64,000 bases of DNA, taken from Xenophilus aerolatus (GTDB lineage Bacteria > Pseudomonadota > Gammaproteobacteria > Burkholderiales > Burkholderiaceae_C). The position numbers and the translations under genes were made by a program. Below, in pieces: positions 55,902 to 64,000 of the stretch. Numbering within the stretch: position 1 is the first letter of the stretch; every line of letters begins with the position of its first letter. The DNA lies in contig JASCNX010000001.1 of NCBI GenBank assembly GCA_029968055.1, forward strand, positions 434,001-498,000. Direction: 5' to 3'. Below the pieces are notes generated by a model. The model was not told the DNA's origin, did not search any database, and saw only the letters and a program-made list of their open reading frames with translations.

Positions 55902-56594
55902 ATGAAGAAACCGCGCGTACTGATCGTCGAAGACGAATCCGCCATCGCCGAGCTGCTGGCCGTGAACCTGCGGCACAACGGCTTCGAGCCGATCTGGTCG
56001 GAAGACGGCATCTCGGCCCAGCGCGAGATCGACGCCGTGCTGCCCGATCTCATCCTGCTGGACTGGATGCTACCCGGCCAGAGCGGTCTGCAACTGGCAC
56101 GCCAGTGGCGCAAGGACGCGCGCACGAAGGCCGTGCCGATCCTGATGCTCACGGCACGCGGCGACGAGCCCGACAAGGTGGCCGGCCTCGATGCCGGTGC
56201 CGACGACTACATCACCAAGCCCTTCTCGACGCAGGAGATGCTCGCGCGCATCCGCGCCGTGCTGCGCCGCCGCGCGCCCGAAGTGGCGGCCGAGCGCGTG
56301 GAGGTGGGCGAGCTGGCGCTCGACACCGCGACGCACCGCGTCACCTGGCAGGGCGCACCGCTGAAGATGGGCCCGACCGAGTTCAAGCTGCTGGCCTACC
56401 TGATGCAGAACGCCGAGCGCGTGCACAGCCGCTCCCAGTTGCTCGACAAGGTGTGGGGCGACCATGTCTTCATCGAGGAACGCACGGTCGACGTGCACGT
56501 CAAGCGCTTGCGCGAATCGCTGGGCGCCGCCGCCGCCATGGTCGAGACCGTGCGCGGCGCGGGCTACCGCTTCACCGCCCAGGCGACCGTCTGA
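55902..56594 (+). CDS. phoB: Phosphate regulon response regulator PhoB
   Basis: 230 aa OmpR-type regulator. Receiver domain with acidic pocket E10-D11, phospho-acceptor D54 (LILLDWMLPG) and KPFS; C-terminal winged HTH (FKLLAYLMQNAERVHSRSQLLDKVWG, RTVDVHVKRLRESLG). It activates the boxes at olsB-like, ppk, ppx and pstS. There is no clear ribosome site before ATG 55902; the palindromic element ends 19 bases upstream, so its folding may affect translation. Confidence 0.96.
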   Translation: MKKPRVLIVEDESAIAELLAVNLRHNGFEPIWSEDGISAQREIDAVLPDLILLDWMLPGQSGLQLARQWRKDARTKAVPILMLTARGDEPDKVAGLDAGADDYITKPFSTQEMLARIRAVLRRRAPEVAAERVEVGELALDTATHRVTWQGAPLKMGPTEFKLLAYLMQNAERVHSRSQLLDKVWGDHVFIEERTVDVHVKRLRESLGAAAAMVETVRGAGYRFTAQATV

Positions 56595-56683
56595 GTCGCC
56601 GCCGTGCGCCCGCCCTCGCGGCCGGGCGCACGGCCTTCCATGGCCGTTTCCCGGCAGCTGGCCGGTACGGATAATCGACTTCC

Positions 56684-58024
56684 ATGCCCTTCCGAATTGC
56701 TACGTTCTTGATCGCCTCCTGCGTGGGCGGGGTGGGCGTGGGGGCATTGGTGGGGTGGCGGTTCCTGTGGATCGGCGCCTGGGCCGGTGCACTGGCCTGG
56801 CTGCTGCTCGACGCCTGGCGAGCACAGCGGCTGCTGATGGCGCTGCGCGACGACGCGGCCGGCTTGCCCTCGCGGGCGCCGGGCGTCTGGGGCGAGTTGG
56901 CCGAGCGCATCCGCAAGCTGCTGCGCGCGCGCGAGCAGCAGACGCGGCAGGCCGAGGACCGGCTGCACGAGTTCCTCGAAGCGATCCAGGCCTCGCCCCA
57001 CGGCGTGGTCCTCATCGACGAGCAGGGCCGCATCGAGTGGTGCAACCAGACGGCGGCCCTGCAGTTGGGCATCGACGCGGAGCGCGACCTGCAGCAACAC
57101 CTGGCCAACCTGGTGCGGGACCCGGCCTTCGTGGCCTACCTCGCCTCGTGGAACTACAGCCGCGACGTGAGCATCGATGCGCCGTCGATGCAGACCGGAC
57201 CGCACGGCAAGCTCATGCGCCTGTCGGTGCAGGTGCATCCCTACGCCGGCAGCCGGCGGCTGCTGCTGACCCGCGACATCACCGCGCTGGAGCAGGCCGA
57301 CGCCATGCGGCGCGACTTCGTCGCCAACGTGTCGCACGAGATCCGCACGCCGCTCACCGTGTTGACAGGCTTCGTCGAGACGCTGCAGAGCCTGCCGCTG
57401 GAGGCCGACGAGCGCAGCCGCTACCTCGGCCTCATGGGCCAGCAGGCGCAGCGGATGGGCACGCTGGTGCAGGACCTGCTGACGCTGTCGCGCCTGGAAG
57501 GCAGTGCCGCGCCGCCGACGAACCAGTGGACGCGGGTGCGTGCGCTGCTGGCGCACTGCGAGGACGAGGCGCGTGGCCTGTCGGAGCGGCTGTCGGCGCA
57601 GGGCCATCGGCTCTTCTTCGCCATCGAGTCCGATTCGGAGATCTCCGGCGCGGCCACCGAGCTGCAAAGTGCCATGTCCAACCTGGTGAGCAACGCCGTG
57701 CGCTATACGCCGCCGGGCGGTGAGGTCACCGCCACCTGGCGCCTGCTGCCCGATGGCCGCGGCGAGTTCGCCGTGCGCGACACGGGGCCCGGCATCGCGG
57801 CCGAGCACATCCCGCGGCTGACCGAACGCTTCTACCGCGTCGACCGCAGCCGATCGCGCGAGACGGGGGGCACCGGCCTGGGGCTGGCGATCGTCAAGCA
57901 CATCGCACAGCGCCATGGCGCGCAACTTCGCATCGAGAGCACGCCGGGGCAGGGCTCGCGTTTCGTGCTGCTGTTCCCCGTCACCCGGCTGCGCCCAGCG
58001 CGGCCGGTGAGCGTGCACGCCTGA
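56684..58024 (+). CDS. phoR: Phosphate regulon sensor histidine kinase PhoR
   Basis: 446 aa. Two short N-terminal membrane helices (about residues 5-25 and 28-45), a PAS domain (EAIQASPHGVVLIDEQGRIEWCN), the phospho-acceptor H218 (VSHEIRTPL), N box NLVSNAVRYTPPGG, and G boxes DTGPGIA and GGTGLGLAIV. It has no periplasmic sensor, as is usual for PhoR. It phosphorylates PhoB at low phosphate. Its 3' end overlaps the convergent MATE gene by 44 bases. Confidence 0.95.
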   Translation: MPFRIATFLIASCVGGVGVGALVGWRFLWIGAWAGALAWLLLDAWRAQRLLMALRDDAAGLPSRAPGVWGELAERIRKLLRAREQQTRQAEDRLHEFLEAIQASPHGVVLIDEQGRIEWCNQTAALQLGIDAERDLQQHLANLVRDPAFVAYLASWNYSRDVSIDAPSMQTGPHGKLMRLSVQVHPYAGSRRLLLTRDITALEQADAMRRDFVANVSHEIRTPLTVLTGFVETLQSLPLEADERSRYLGLMGQQAQRMGTLVQDLLTLSRLEGSAAPPTNQWTRVRALLAHCEDEARGLSERLSAQGHRLFFAIESDSEISGAATELQSAMSNLVSNAVRYTPPGGEVTATWRLLPDGRGEFAVRDTGPGIAAEHIPRLTERFYRVDRSRSRETGGTGLGLAIVKHIAQRHGAQLRIESTPGQGSRFVLLFPVTRLRPARPVSVHA

Positions 58025-59366
58025 GCACCCAGGCCAGCAGCAGGACGAAGATCAGGGCGGTGAGCGCAAGCGCCGCCGCGCTCATGACCCAGAAGGCCAG
58101 CGGCGATCGCATGGCCGCCACCGGGCCGAGCCCGTGGTAGGCCAGCAGGTAGCTGCCGGCCAGGCCCAGTCCCCACAGCAGCGCGCAATAGATCGCCAGC
58201 GGGAGCACCGTGACGCGGTAGCAGCGCAGCACGAAGACGCACATCGTCTGCGTGGCGTCGGCGAGGTGGTAGGCGGCCGTGGCGAGCAGCAGCGTCGCGG
58301 CCAGGGCGACCACGTCGGGGTTCGCTGAATACAGGCCGGCCAGCGAAAAGCGCGCCGCCGCCATGGTGCCGGCCGCAACAAGGGCACAGCCCAGCGCCAG
58401 CTCGAAGCCCAGGCGGCAGGCGTGCCGCGCCTTGGCCGCATCGCCGGCACCCAGCCAGTAGCTCACGCGCGCACTGGTCGCCAGGCCCAGCGACAGTGGC
58501 GCCATGTAGGCCACGGCGGTGAGGTTGGAGGCGATCTGGTGCGCGGCCGCCGCGGTGGTGCCCAGGCGCGCGATGAAGAGGGCCATCAGCGTGAAGGAGG
58601 TGACCTCCACCAGCACCGACAGCCCGCCGGGCACGCCCAGCCGGGCGAACTGCCGCAACTGCGCCCAGTTCGGCCTTTCGGGGCGCTGCCAGAGCGCGAA
58701 GTCGCGGTACAGGGGCTGGGTGCGCAGCAGCCACACCGCCATGCCGAGCATCAGCCAGTTGACGGCCAGCGTCGCGAGGCCGCAGCCCAGCAGCCCGAGC
58801 GGCGGCACGCCCAGGCCACCGAAGGTCAGCAGGATCGACAGCGGCAACTTGACGGCCAGCGAGCCGAGCTGCAGCCAGGTCACGAGCTGCGGACGGCCCA
58901 GGGCCTGGTTGAGCGTGCTGTACAGGCGAAACAGCAGGGCAGGCGGCAGGGCGAAGGCCAGCACGCCGAGGTAGCGCGCGACGTCGGCCTGCATCGCGTC
59001 GGGCACCTGCGTCCAGCGCAGCAGCGGCTGCGGGACAAGCAGCACCGCCATGCCCACGACGATCGCCGCCCCGCACAGGTACAGCGACTGGCGCACCGAA
59101 CGTCCCATGTCGTGGCCGCGGCCCGCGCCGTGCAGCTCGGCCCAGATCGGCAGCAGCGCCTGCAGCGCACCCATCAGCGAGACGAACACGCTGATGAAGA
59201 TGGCCGCCCCGACCGACAGGGCGGCCAGGGCGTTCTCCGCAAAGCGGCCGGCGACGATGGTGTCGGTGACACCGAAGGCCATCACGGCGAGCTGCCCGAC
59301 CAGCACCGTGCCCGCGTGACGGGCGATGGTGGCGCGCTCGCCCGCACCGCGACGCAACACGTTCAC
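57981..59366 (-). CDS. MATE-family multidrug/sodium antiporter (NorM-like)
   Basis: 461 aa with 12 predicted helices in two bundles, typical of MATE exporters (GRFAENALAALSVGAAIFISVFV; VTDTIVAGRF; GVPGGLSVLVEV; ASNLTAVAYM). These use sodium or proton gradients to expel cationic drugs and dyes. The gene runs toward phoR and their ends overlap by 44 bases, so they cannot be transcribed fully independently. It lies 7 bases downstream of the GT-C-like gene on the same strand and may be its operon partner. Confidence 0.92.
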   Translation of the reverse strand: MNVLRRGAGERATIARHAGTVLVGQLAVMAFGVTDTIVAGRFAENALAALSVGAAIFISVFVSLMGALQALLPIWAELHGAGRGHDMGRSVRQSLYLCGAAIVVGMAVLLVPQPLLRWTQVPDAMQADVARYLGVLAFALPPALLFRLYSTLNQALGRPQLVTWLQLGSLAVKLPLSILLTFGGLGVPPLGLLGCGLATLAVNWLMLGMAVWLLRTQPLYRDFALWQRPERPNWAQLRQFARLGVPGGLSVLVEVTSFTLMALFIARLGTTAAAAHQIASNLTAVAYMAPLSLGLATSARVSYWLGAGDAAKARHACRLGFELALGCALVAAGTMAAARFSLAGLYSANPDVVALAATLLLATAAYHLADATQTMCVFVLRCYRVTVLPLAIYCALLWGLGLAGSYLLAYHGLGPVAAMRSPLAFWVMSAAALALTALIFVLLLAWVLRRARSPAALGAAG

Positions 59367-59373
59367 GGCGACC

Positions 59374-61107
59374 TCACGGGCTCGCCGGCGCGCGCTGGTA
59401 CAGCAGCAGGTCGTCGTTGGGGTTGGTCGTGCGGCGGAAGGTGCCGATGAGGCGCCAGTCCTCCAGGCTCACGATGTGGTGCAGCAGGCTCACCACCTCG
59501 GGCTTGACGACCAGCCAGTCGCAGGAGGTGTGCGAGTTGATCGGCTGCAGGTCGAAGCCCGCGTGGTGGCGCAGCGCGGCGATCTGCGCCCGGCCCACGC
59601 CCAGCTCGGCCACGCAGCGCGTGGGGCCGGTGCGCTGGGCGATCGCGCGCACCTGGGGCGCGTAGCTCAGTGCGTAGTCGAGCGCGGGCAGCCACAGCGT
59701 CATCAGCAGCATCCAGCACAGCGTCACGCCGCCGGCCGGCAACACCAGCGTCTTCCACAGCGCGGCGCGGTGGCGGCCGGTGCGCCAGCGCACGAGCCAG
59801 CACCACACCAGCGTCGCGAGCACGGCCAGCACGAACACCAGGGGCGAGAACTCGGCCACATAGCCGGGCGCCAGCCGGGCGATGCTGGCCGCCATCTTGG
59901 GCGGGGTGCCGGTCTGCATGGCGATCCAGTACAGCCAGATCAGCACCGCCGAGCCGCTGAAGAACAGCAGCGTGAACCAGTCGATCAGCGCCGACACGCT
60001 GCGGCGGAAGGTGGGCAGCGCGAAGGCGGCCAGCGTCGCCAGGGCCGGCAGGGCCAGCAGCAGCGAGCGGTCCGCGAAGTCGGTGAGCAGCGTGGCCGCC
60101 ACCGGCACCAGCATGAACCACAGCGGCAATGCGACATGCCGCGAACCGAGCTGGCGGCGCCAGCGCCACAGCGTCCACACGGCCAGGGGCCAGGTCGGCC
60201 AGGTGAACCAGATGAAGAGCTTGATGAGGCTGCGCCAGTCCAGCCAGGCCGACACGCCGGCGTGCGAACCGGGCAGGGCGATGCGCCAGTGGACCTGCTT
60301 GAGCGCGACGGCCACCGCCAGCGCGAGGGCCGTCGCGAGGGCGATGCCGGCCACGGCGGGCCAGCCGAATGTCGGCGCGGGCTCGGCGCTGTCGTCGTGC
60401 GCTGCAGCGCGCCGCTCGCGGACCGCCAGCCAGAGCGCACCCAGGCCCAGAGCCAGCCCGAGCGACGGGGCCCCGCTCAGCGCCAGGCCCAGGCTGCCGA
60501 CCGCCAGCCCGAGCAGCGGCCCGGTGCGGCGGTAGGGCAGGGCGGCAACGCCGTAGAAAAGGCAGGCGACGAAGAAGAGCTGCGCCAGGGCTGGCGTGGT
60601 CTCGTGGCCCAGCTGGGCCAGACCCAGGCTGGCGATGAGGGCGAGCAGGCCGCCGTCGGCCATGGCGCGCGCGTAGTCCGTCGGACGCGCCTCGCCGCCG
60701 AAGGCGAAGGCCACGGGCTGCGCGCGCGGTGTGCGCGCCAGGTAGTACACGGCGTACCAGGTCGCCGTGAAGGTGCCCCACAGCATCAGGGCGAACACGA
60801 TGCGCACGGCCAGGTCGGGCCGCAGCCAGGGTGCCAGCTGGATCGCCCAGGCGCCCAGCCAGTAGGGCAGCAGGGCCGGCGTCTCGGGCCGCAGCCCCAG
60901 CAGCAGCGGGTCGAACCAGCGGCCGATGCCCGCGGTGTTCTGCGCCAGCGCGGCCATGTAGCCGAAGGCCGTGACGTCGGCGCTCTTCCACGGACCGCGC
61001 CCCAGCAGGCCCGGCATCAGGTAGGCCGCGCACAGCATCAGCAGCGCGATGCGCGGGAGGCGTCGCACGGCGCTCTGGGCGACGATGGCAGGCGTGGGCT
61101 GATTCAA
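59374..61107 (-). CDS. Large polytopic membrane protein, GT-C glycosyltransferase-like (ArnT/PMT fold)
   Basis: 577 aa with about 11-12 membrane helices and a small soluble C-terminal domain (from about residue 495, RAIAQRTGPTRCVAELGVGRAQ). The first loop GRGPWKSADVTAFGYMAALAQN resembles the ArnT/PMT catalytic loop, though the family Asp-Glu pair is not clear (KSAD). It may move a sugar from a lipid carrier to lipid A or protein; unproven. Followed after 7 bases by the MATE gene. Confidence 0.65.
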   Translation of the reverse strand: MNQPTPAIVAQSAVRRLPRIALLMLCAAYLMPGLLGRGPWKSADVTAFGYMAALAQNTAGIGRWFDPLLLGLRPETPALLPYWLGAWAIQLAPWLRPDLAVRIVFALMLWGTFTATWYAVYYLARTPRAQPVAFAFGGEARPTDYARAMADGGLLALIASLGLAQLGHETTPALAQLFFVACLFYGVAALPYRRTGPLLGLAVGSLGLALSGAPSLGLALGLGALWLAVRERRAAAHDDSAEPAPTFGWPAVAGIALATALALAVAVALKQVHWRIALPGSHAGVSAWLDWRSLIKLFIWFTWPTWPLAVWTLWRWRRQLGSRHVALPLWFMLVPVAATLLTDFADRSLLLALPALATLAAFALPTFRRSVSALIDWFTLLFFSGSAVLIWLYWIAMQTGTPPKMAASIARLAPGYVAEFSPLVFVLAVLATLVWCWLVRWRTGRHRAALWKTLVLPAGGVTLCWMLLMTLWLPALDYALSYAPQVRAIAQRTGPTRCVAELGVGRAQIAALRHHAGFDLQPINSHTSCDWLVVKPEVVSLLHHIVSLEDWRLIGTFRRTTNPNDDLLLYQRAPASP

Positions 61108-61149
61108 CGGGACCGGGCGTTGTCGCGGACGACGGTGGGAAAAACCATG

Positions 61150-61180
61150 AAAAAGGGCAGCGCGGTCACCCGGGCTGCCC
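61150..61180 (-). terminator. Rho-independent terminator of rpmE2
   Basis: Minus strand: GGGCAGC (61180-61174) and GCTGCCC (61161-61155) with an inner CCGG/CGCG extension, followed by TTTTTC. It lies 45 bases after the L31 stop. Confidence 0.85.
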
Positions 61181-61224
61181 GTTGCACATCCGGCGGCCGG
61201 CGTGCAGGTGGTCGGCGAAGAAGC

Positions 61225-61488
61225 TTACTTCGACAGCGCGGTCTTGCCGAACTTGTTGCGGAAGCGCTCGACGCGGCCGCCCATGTTGTCGACCGACTTC
61301 TGGGTGCCGGTGTAGAAGGGGTGCGACTCGCTCGAGGTGTCGAGCTTGAACAGCGGCAGTTCGCGGCCGTCGTCGGTCTTGCCGGTTTCCTTGGTGTTCG
61401 CGCACGAGCGGGTCACGAACTTGAAACCGTTGGAGAGGTCCACGAACAGGACTTCGCGGTAGTTGGGGTGGATGCCTTCTTTGGCCAT
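61225..61488 (-). CDS. rpmE2: Ribosomal protein L31, type B (zinc-independent)
   Basis: 87 aa. Signature [38 protein letters not shown] and [11 protein letters not shown]. It lacks the CxxC zinc motif of type A L31 (only one cysteine), so it is the zinc-free form, often used when zinc is scarce. Part of the 50S subunit. AAGGAAAAG precedes ATG 61488. Divergent from the Gfo/Idh gene. Confidence 0.97.
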   Translation of the reverse strand: MAKEGIHPNYREVLFVDLSNGFKFVTRSCANTKETGKTDDGRELPLFKLDTSSESHPFYTGTQKSVDNMGGRVERFRNKFGKTALSK

Positions 61489-61606
61489 GGTCTTTTCCTT
61501 GAGGGTCGATGCGAGAGCCACATCTGCCAGAAGCGCCGGACGCAATGTCGTGAGGCAGCTGGCATGCCGGCGGTGTGCCGGGTGCACTTTTCGCGGGAAG
61601 CCTTCG

Positions 61607-61637
61607 ATTATCGCATACTGGCAGCTCTCCCCGTCAA
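61607..61637 (-). promoter_or_regulatory. Candidate promoter of rpmE2
   Basis: Minus strand TTGACG (61637-61632) and GATAAT (61612-61607), spacing 19, which is long. No Zur-type palindrome was found. Confidence 0.4.
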
Positions 61638-61647
61638 TCTCTCGCGC

Positions 61648-62736
61648 ATGCCAAGCCAGCCGCCGACGTCCACCCCGCCTGCCTCCCCCCCTGTCCGTGT
61701 CGGCCTCGTGGGCTATGGGTTCGCCGGCCAGACCTTCCATGCCCCGGTGCTGTCCAGCGTGCCCGGGATGGTGCTGTCGGCCGTGGCCAGCTCGCAGCCG
61801 CACAAGGTGCGCCACGACTGGCCCGGCGCGGCCGTCGTGCCCGACGTCGAGGCGCTGGTCACCCGGCCGGACATCGACCTGGTGGTGGTGGCCACACCGA
61901 ACGCGCAGCACCATTCCGTGGCCCGGGCCGCGCTCCAGGCCGGCAAGCATGTGGTGGTCGACAAGCCCTTCACGCTCGACGCGGCGCAGGCGCGCGACCT
62001 GGCCGCGGTGGCGACTGCGAAGGGCCGCGTCCTGACGGTCTACCAGAACCGGCGCTGGGATGCCGACTTCCTCACCCTGCGGGCGTTGCTCGCCGAGGGC
62101 GCCGTCGGCCGGCCGGTGTACTTCGAGTCGCACATCGACCGTTTCCGTCCGCAGGTGCGCGACCGCTGGCGCGAACAGGCGGTGCCGGGTGCCGGCCTGT
62201 GGGTGGACCTGGGATCGCACCTGCTGGACCAGGCGCTGCAGCTTTTCGGGTCGCCTGACACGCTGCAGCTGGATACCGCGACGCTGCGCGACGGTGCGCA
62301 GGTCGAGGACTGCTTCCACGCCGTGTTGCGCTATGAATCCGGCCCGTGCGCGCCGCTGCGCGTCGTGTTGCATGCGACCACCCTGGCTGCTCATGCGGCG
62401 CCGCGCTACGTGATGCACGGCTCGCTGGGCAGTTACGTGAAGGAGGGCGTCGATCCGCAGGAAGACGCCCTGCGCGCGGGCGGCCGTCCCGGTGGCGCCG
62501 GCTGGGGCGTCGATCCACTCGAGGGCGTGCTCGTGCTGCCGCGCGACGATGGCACGGTCGACCGCGGGCCCGTGCCCAACTTGCAGGGCGACTATGCACG
62601 CTACTACGCCCAGGTGCGCGACGCCGTCCGCGGTACCGCCCCGGCACCCGTGACCCTGGAGGGGGCCGTCGAGCTGATGGCCTGGCTCGACCTGGGCCGC
62701 CGCAGCGCGGAAGAAGGCCGCGCCCTGGCCCTCTGA
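61648..62736 (+). CDS. Gfo/Idh/MocA family NAD(P)-dependent oxidoreductase
   Basis: 362 aa. Rossmann motif [16 protein letters not shown] (GxGxxG type), the family DKP motif ([13 protein letters not shown]), and the C-terminal sugar-binding domain with [11 protein letters not shown] (D/H catalytic pair region). It oxidises or reduces a sugar, inositol or related hydroxyl compound; the substrate is unknown. ATG 61648 has only a weak ribosome site. It converges with the aminotransferase gene by 7 bases. Confidence 0.9.
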   Translation: MPSQPPTSTPPASPPVRVGLVGYGFAGQTFHAPVLSSVPGMVLSAVASSQPHKVRHDWPGAAVVPDVEALVTRPDIDLVVVATPNAQHHSVARAALQAGKHVVVDKPFTLDAAQARDLAAVATAKGRVLTVYQNRRWDADFLTLRALLAEGAVGRPVYFESHIDRFRPQVRDRWREQAVPGAGLWVDLGSHLLDQALQLFGSPDTLQLDTATLRDGAQVEDCFHAVLRYESGPCAPLRVVLHATTLAAHAAPRYVMHGSLGSYVKEGVDPQEDALRAGGRPGGAGWGVDPLEGVLVLPRDDGTVDRGPVPNLQGDYARYYAQVRDAVRGTAPAPVTLEGAVELMAWLDLGRRSAEEGRALAL

Positions 62737-62743
62737 CGGACGC

Positions 62744-64000
62744 TCACAACCGGCGCAGGACCTCGTCCAGCGTCTGCACCAGCAGGTCCGCGTGCTGGCG
62801 CTCGAAGACCAGTGGCGGCCGCAGCTTGAGGATGTGGCCGGCCTCGCCGGTGGCGCTGAGCAGCACCCCGGCCTCCCGCAGGCCGTTGACCACGCGAGCC
62901 GCCTCGGCGGTGGCAGGCGTGCGTTGCGCGCGGTCGGTGACCAGTTCGACGCCCACGAAGAGTCCGGCGCCGCGCACCTGGCCGATCAACGCATGTTTTT
63001 CGCCCCGTTGTCGCAAGCTGGCCATCAGGTATTCGCCCACCGCCAAGGCGTTGGCCTGCAGCGCCTGCCCCTGGATCACGTCGAGCACCGCGCCGGCCGC
63101 CGCCATGGACACCGGATTGCCGCCGAAGGTGTTGAAGTAGCGGCACTGCCGGCCGAAGGCGGCCATCGCCTCCGGTCGGACGACCAGGCCGGCCACCGGA
63201 TGGCCGTTGCCCATGGGCTTGCCCATGGTCACGATGTCGGGCACCACGCCGTGACGCGCAAAGCCCCAGAAAGCCTCGCCGGTGCGGGCGAAGCCGGGCT
63301 GCACCTCGTCGGCGATGAACAGCCCGCCCGCCTCGTGAATCGCGTCGACCGCCGGCTGCAGGAAGCCGCGTGGGCCGGTGAAGATGCCGTCGCTGGAGAA
63401 CACGGTGTCCACCAGCAGGGCGGCCGGCTGAATGCCGGCGGCGCGCAGCTCGGCAATGGCGCTGCGCACGCCGTCGGCGAAGCGGCGGCCGAGTTCTTCG
63501 GCGCTCAGGTCGTCGCCGTCCGGGGCGGCCACGGTGCGCACCGCGTCGCCCAACTGAACATAGCGGCCCAAGGAGGGCGAGGCCTCGGCCAGGCTGGCAG
63601 TGACGCCGTGGTAGGCGAAGCGCGTGATGATCACGCCCTGTGCGCCGGTGTGCGTGCGCGCAATGCGCAACGCCAGGTCGTTGGCCTCGCTGCCGGTGCA
63701 GGTGAAGACGGCATGGCCCAGTTCGGGCGGCAGCGTCGCCAGCAGGCGCTCGGCATAGTCGAGCACGCCCTCGTGCAGGTAGCGCGTGTGGGTGTTGAGC
63801 GTGGCGGCCTGGCGGGCGATGGCTTCCACCACCTGCGGATGGGCATGGCCGACGCAGGCGACGTTGTTGTAGGCGTCCAGGTAGCGGCGGCCGGCGGCGT
63901 CGTGCAGCCAGACGCCTGCGCCGCGCACCAGGTGCAGCGGCTCGTCGTAGAACAGGCGGTAGCTGGGGCCGAGCAGGCGGGCGCGGCGTTCGATCAGTTC
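62744..64000 (-). CDS. Class III pyridoxal-phosphate aminotransferase, cut at the right edge
   Basis: The frame is open to the window edge, so the N-terminus is missing; 418 residues are seen, opening [26 protein letters not shown]-binding lysine in [13 protein letters not shown], substrate region [20 protein letters not shown] (Asp binding the pyridine nitrogen), and [15 protein letters not shown]. Fits omega-amino-acid:pyruvate or similar class III transaminases; the exact substrate is unknown. The upstream gene context lies outside the window. Confidence 0.9.
   Translation of the reverse strand, partial: ELIERRARLLGPSYRLFYDEPLHLVRGAGVWLHDAAGRRYLDAYNNVACVGHAHPQVVEAIARQAATLNTHTRYLHEGVLDYAERLLATLPPELGHAVFTCTGSEANDLALRIARTHTGAQGVIITRFAYHGVTASLAEASPSLGRYVQLGDAVRTVAAPDGDDLSAEELGRRFADGVRSAIAELRAAGIQPAALLVDTVFSSDGIFTGPRGFLQPAVDAIHEAGGLFIADEVQPGFARTGEAFWGFARHGVVPDIVTMGKPMGNGHPVAGLVVRPEAMAAFGRQCRYFNTFGGNPVSMAAAGAVLDVIQGQALQANALAVGEYLMASLRQRGEKHALIGQVRGAGLFVGVELVTDRAQRTPATAEAARVVNGLREAGVLLSATGEAGHILKLRPPLVFERQHADLLVQTLDEVLRRL

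Overview
The window is a high-GC, gene-dense bacterial chromosome segment with no plasmid, phage or transposase genes. Gene content and order (tig-clpP-clpX-lon, the class I / class II fumarase pair, ilvD near lgt, a small Trp-rich TIGR04438-like protein, a UPF0114 protein and the pst-phoU-phoB-phoR cluster) point to a betaproteobacterium of the order Burkholderiales, most likely a Comamonadaceae member of the Variovorax/Acidovorax type. That placement is from recognised families, not from a database search.

Layout. 1-5.6 kb: protein quality control (trigger factor, ClpP, ClpX, Lon). 5.6-6.2 kb: four tRNA genes (two identical Gly-GCC, Cys-GCA, Leu-UAA) with rho-independent terminators between them. 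6.2-16.5 kb: a conserved acidic protein, a UMF1-type MFS transporter, an exported protein, MurI, divergent class I and class II fumarases, a ParB-domain protein, an NAD(P)-binding protein with a divergent LysR regulator, and a UPF0114 membrane protein. 16.6-18.7 kb: acetyl-CoA synthetase. 18.7-20.4 kb: a less GC-rich two-gene unit that looks like a polymorphic effector with a translationally coupled small membrane partner. 20.6-29.4 kb: small membrane protein, cytochrome c, ilvD with a LysR regulator, an AraC/SDR pair, lgt, an RluA-type pseudouridine synthase and a DUF488 protein. 29.4-33.4 kb: a Tat-type PhoX/DUF839 protein and a large Ig/Kelch lipoprotein. 33.6-41.2 kb: an enoyl-CoA hydratase-like gene, then a five-gene redox operon (molybdopterin oxidoreductase, FdI-type ferredoxin, ferredoxin-NADP reductase, MoaA paralogue, nitroreductase) divergent from an AraC regulator. 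41.2-43 kb: small orphan genes, the only gene-poor and AT-richer stretch, and tRNA-Arg and tRNA-Pro. 43-45.5 kb: a glutathione S-transferase and a cyclic-nucleotide-domain/thioredoxin-reductase fusion.

45.5-58 kb is a phosphate-starvation locus: an OlsB-like ornithine acyltransferase, ppk, a SixA-like phosphatase, ppx, pstSCAB, phoU, phoB and phoR. I can read PhoB-type direct repeats (7-mers like CTGTCAT every 11 bp) in front of the olsB-like gene, ppk, ppx and pstS, so membrane-lipid replacement, polyphosphate turnover and phosphate uptake appear to form one PhoB regulon here. Two near-identical palindromic elements of about 120 bp flank phoU. 58-64 kb: a MATE exporter, a large GT-C-like membrane protein, ribosomal protein L31 type B, a Gfo/Idh oxidoreductase and the start of a class III aminotransferase that runs off the right edge.

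No CRISPR array, rRNA, IS element or prophage was found. The best candidates for something undescribed are the five-gene molybdenum redox operon, the effector/partner pair, the phoU-flanking palindromes, and the PhoB control of ornithine-lipid synthesis.
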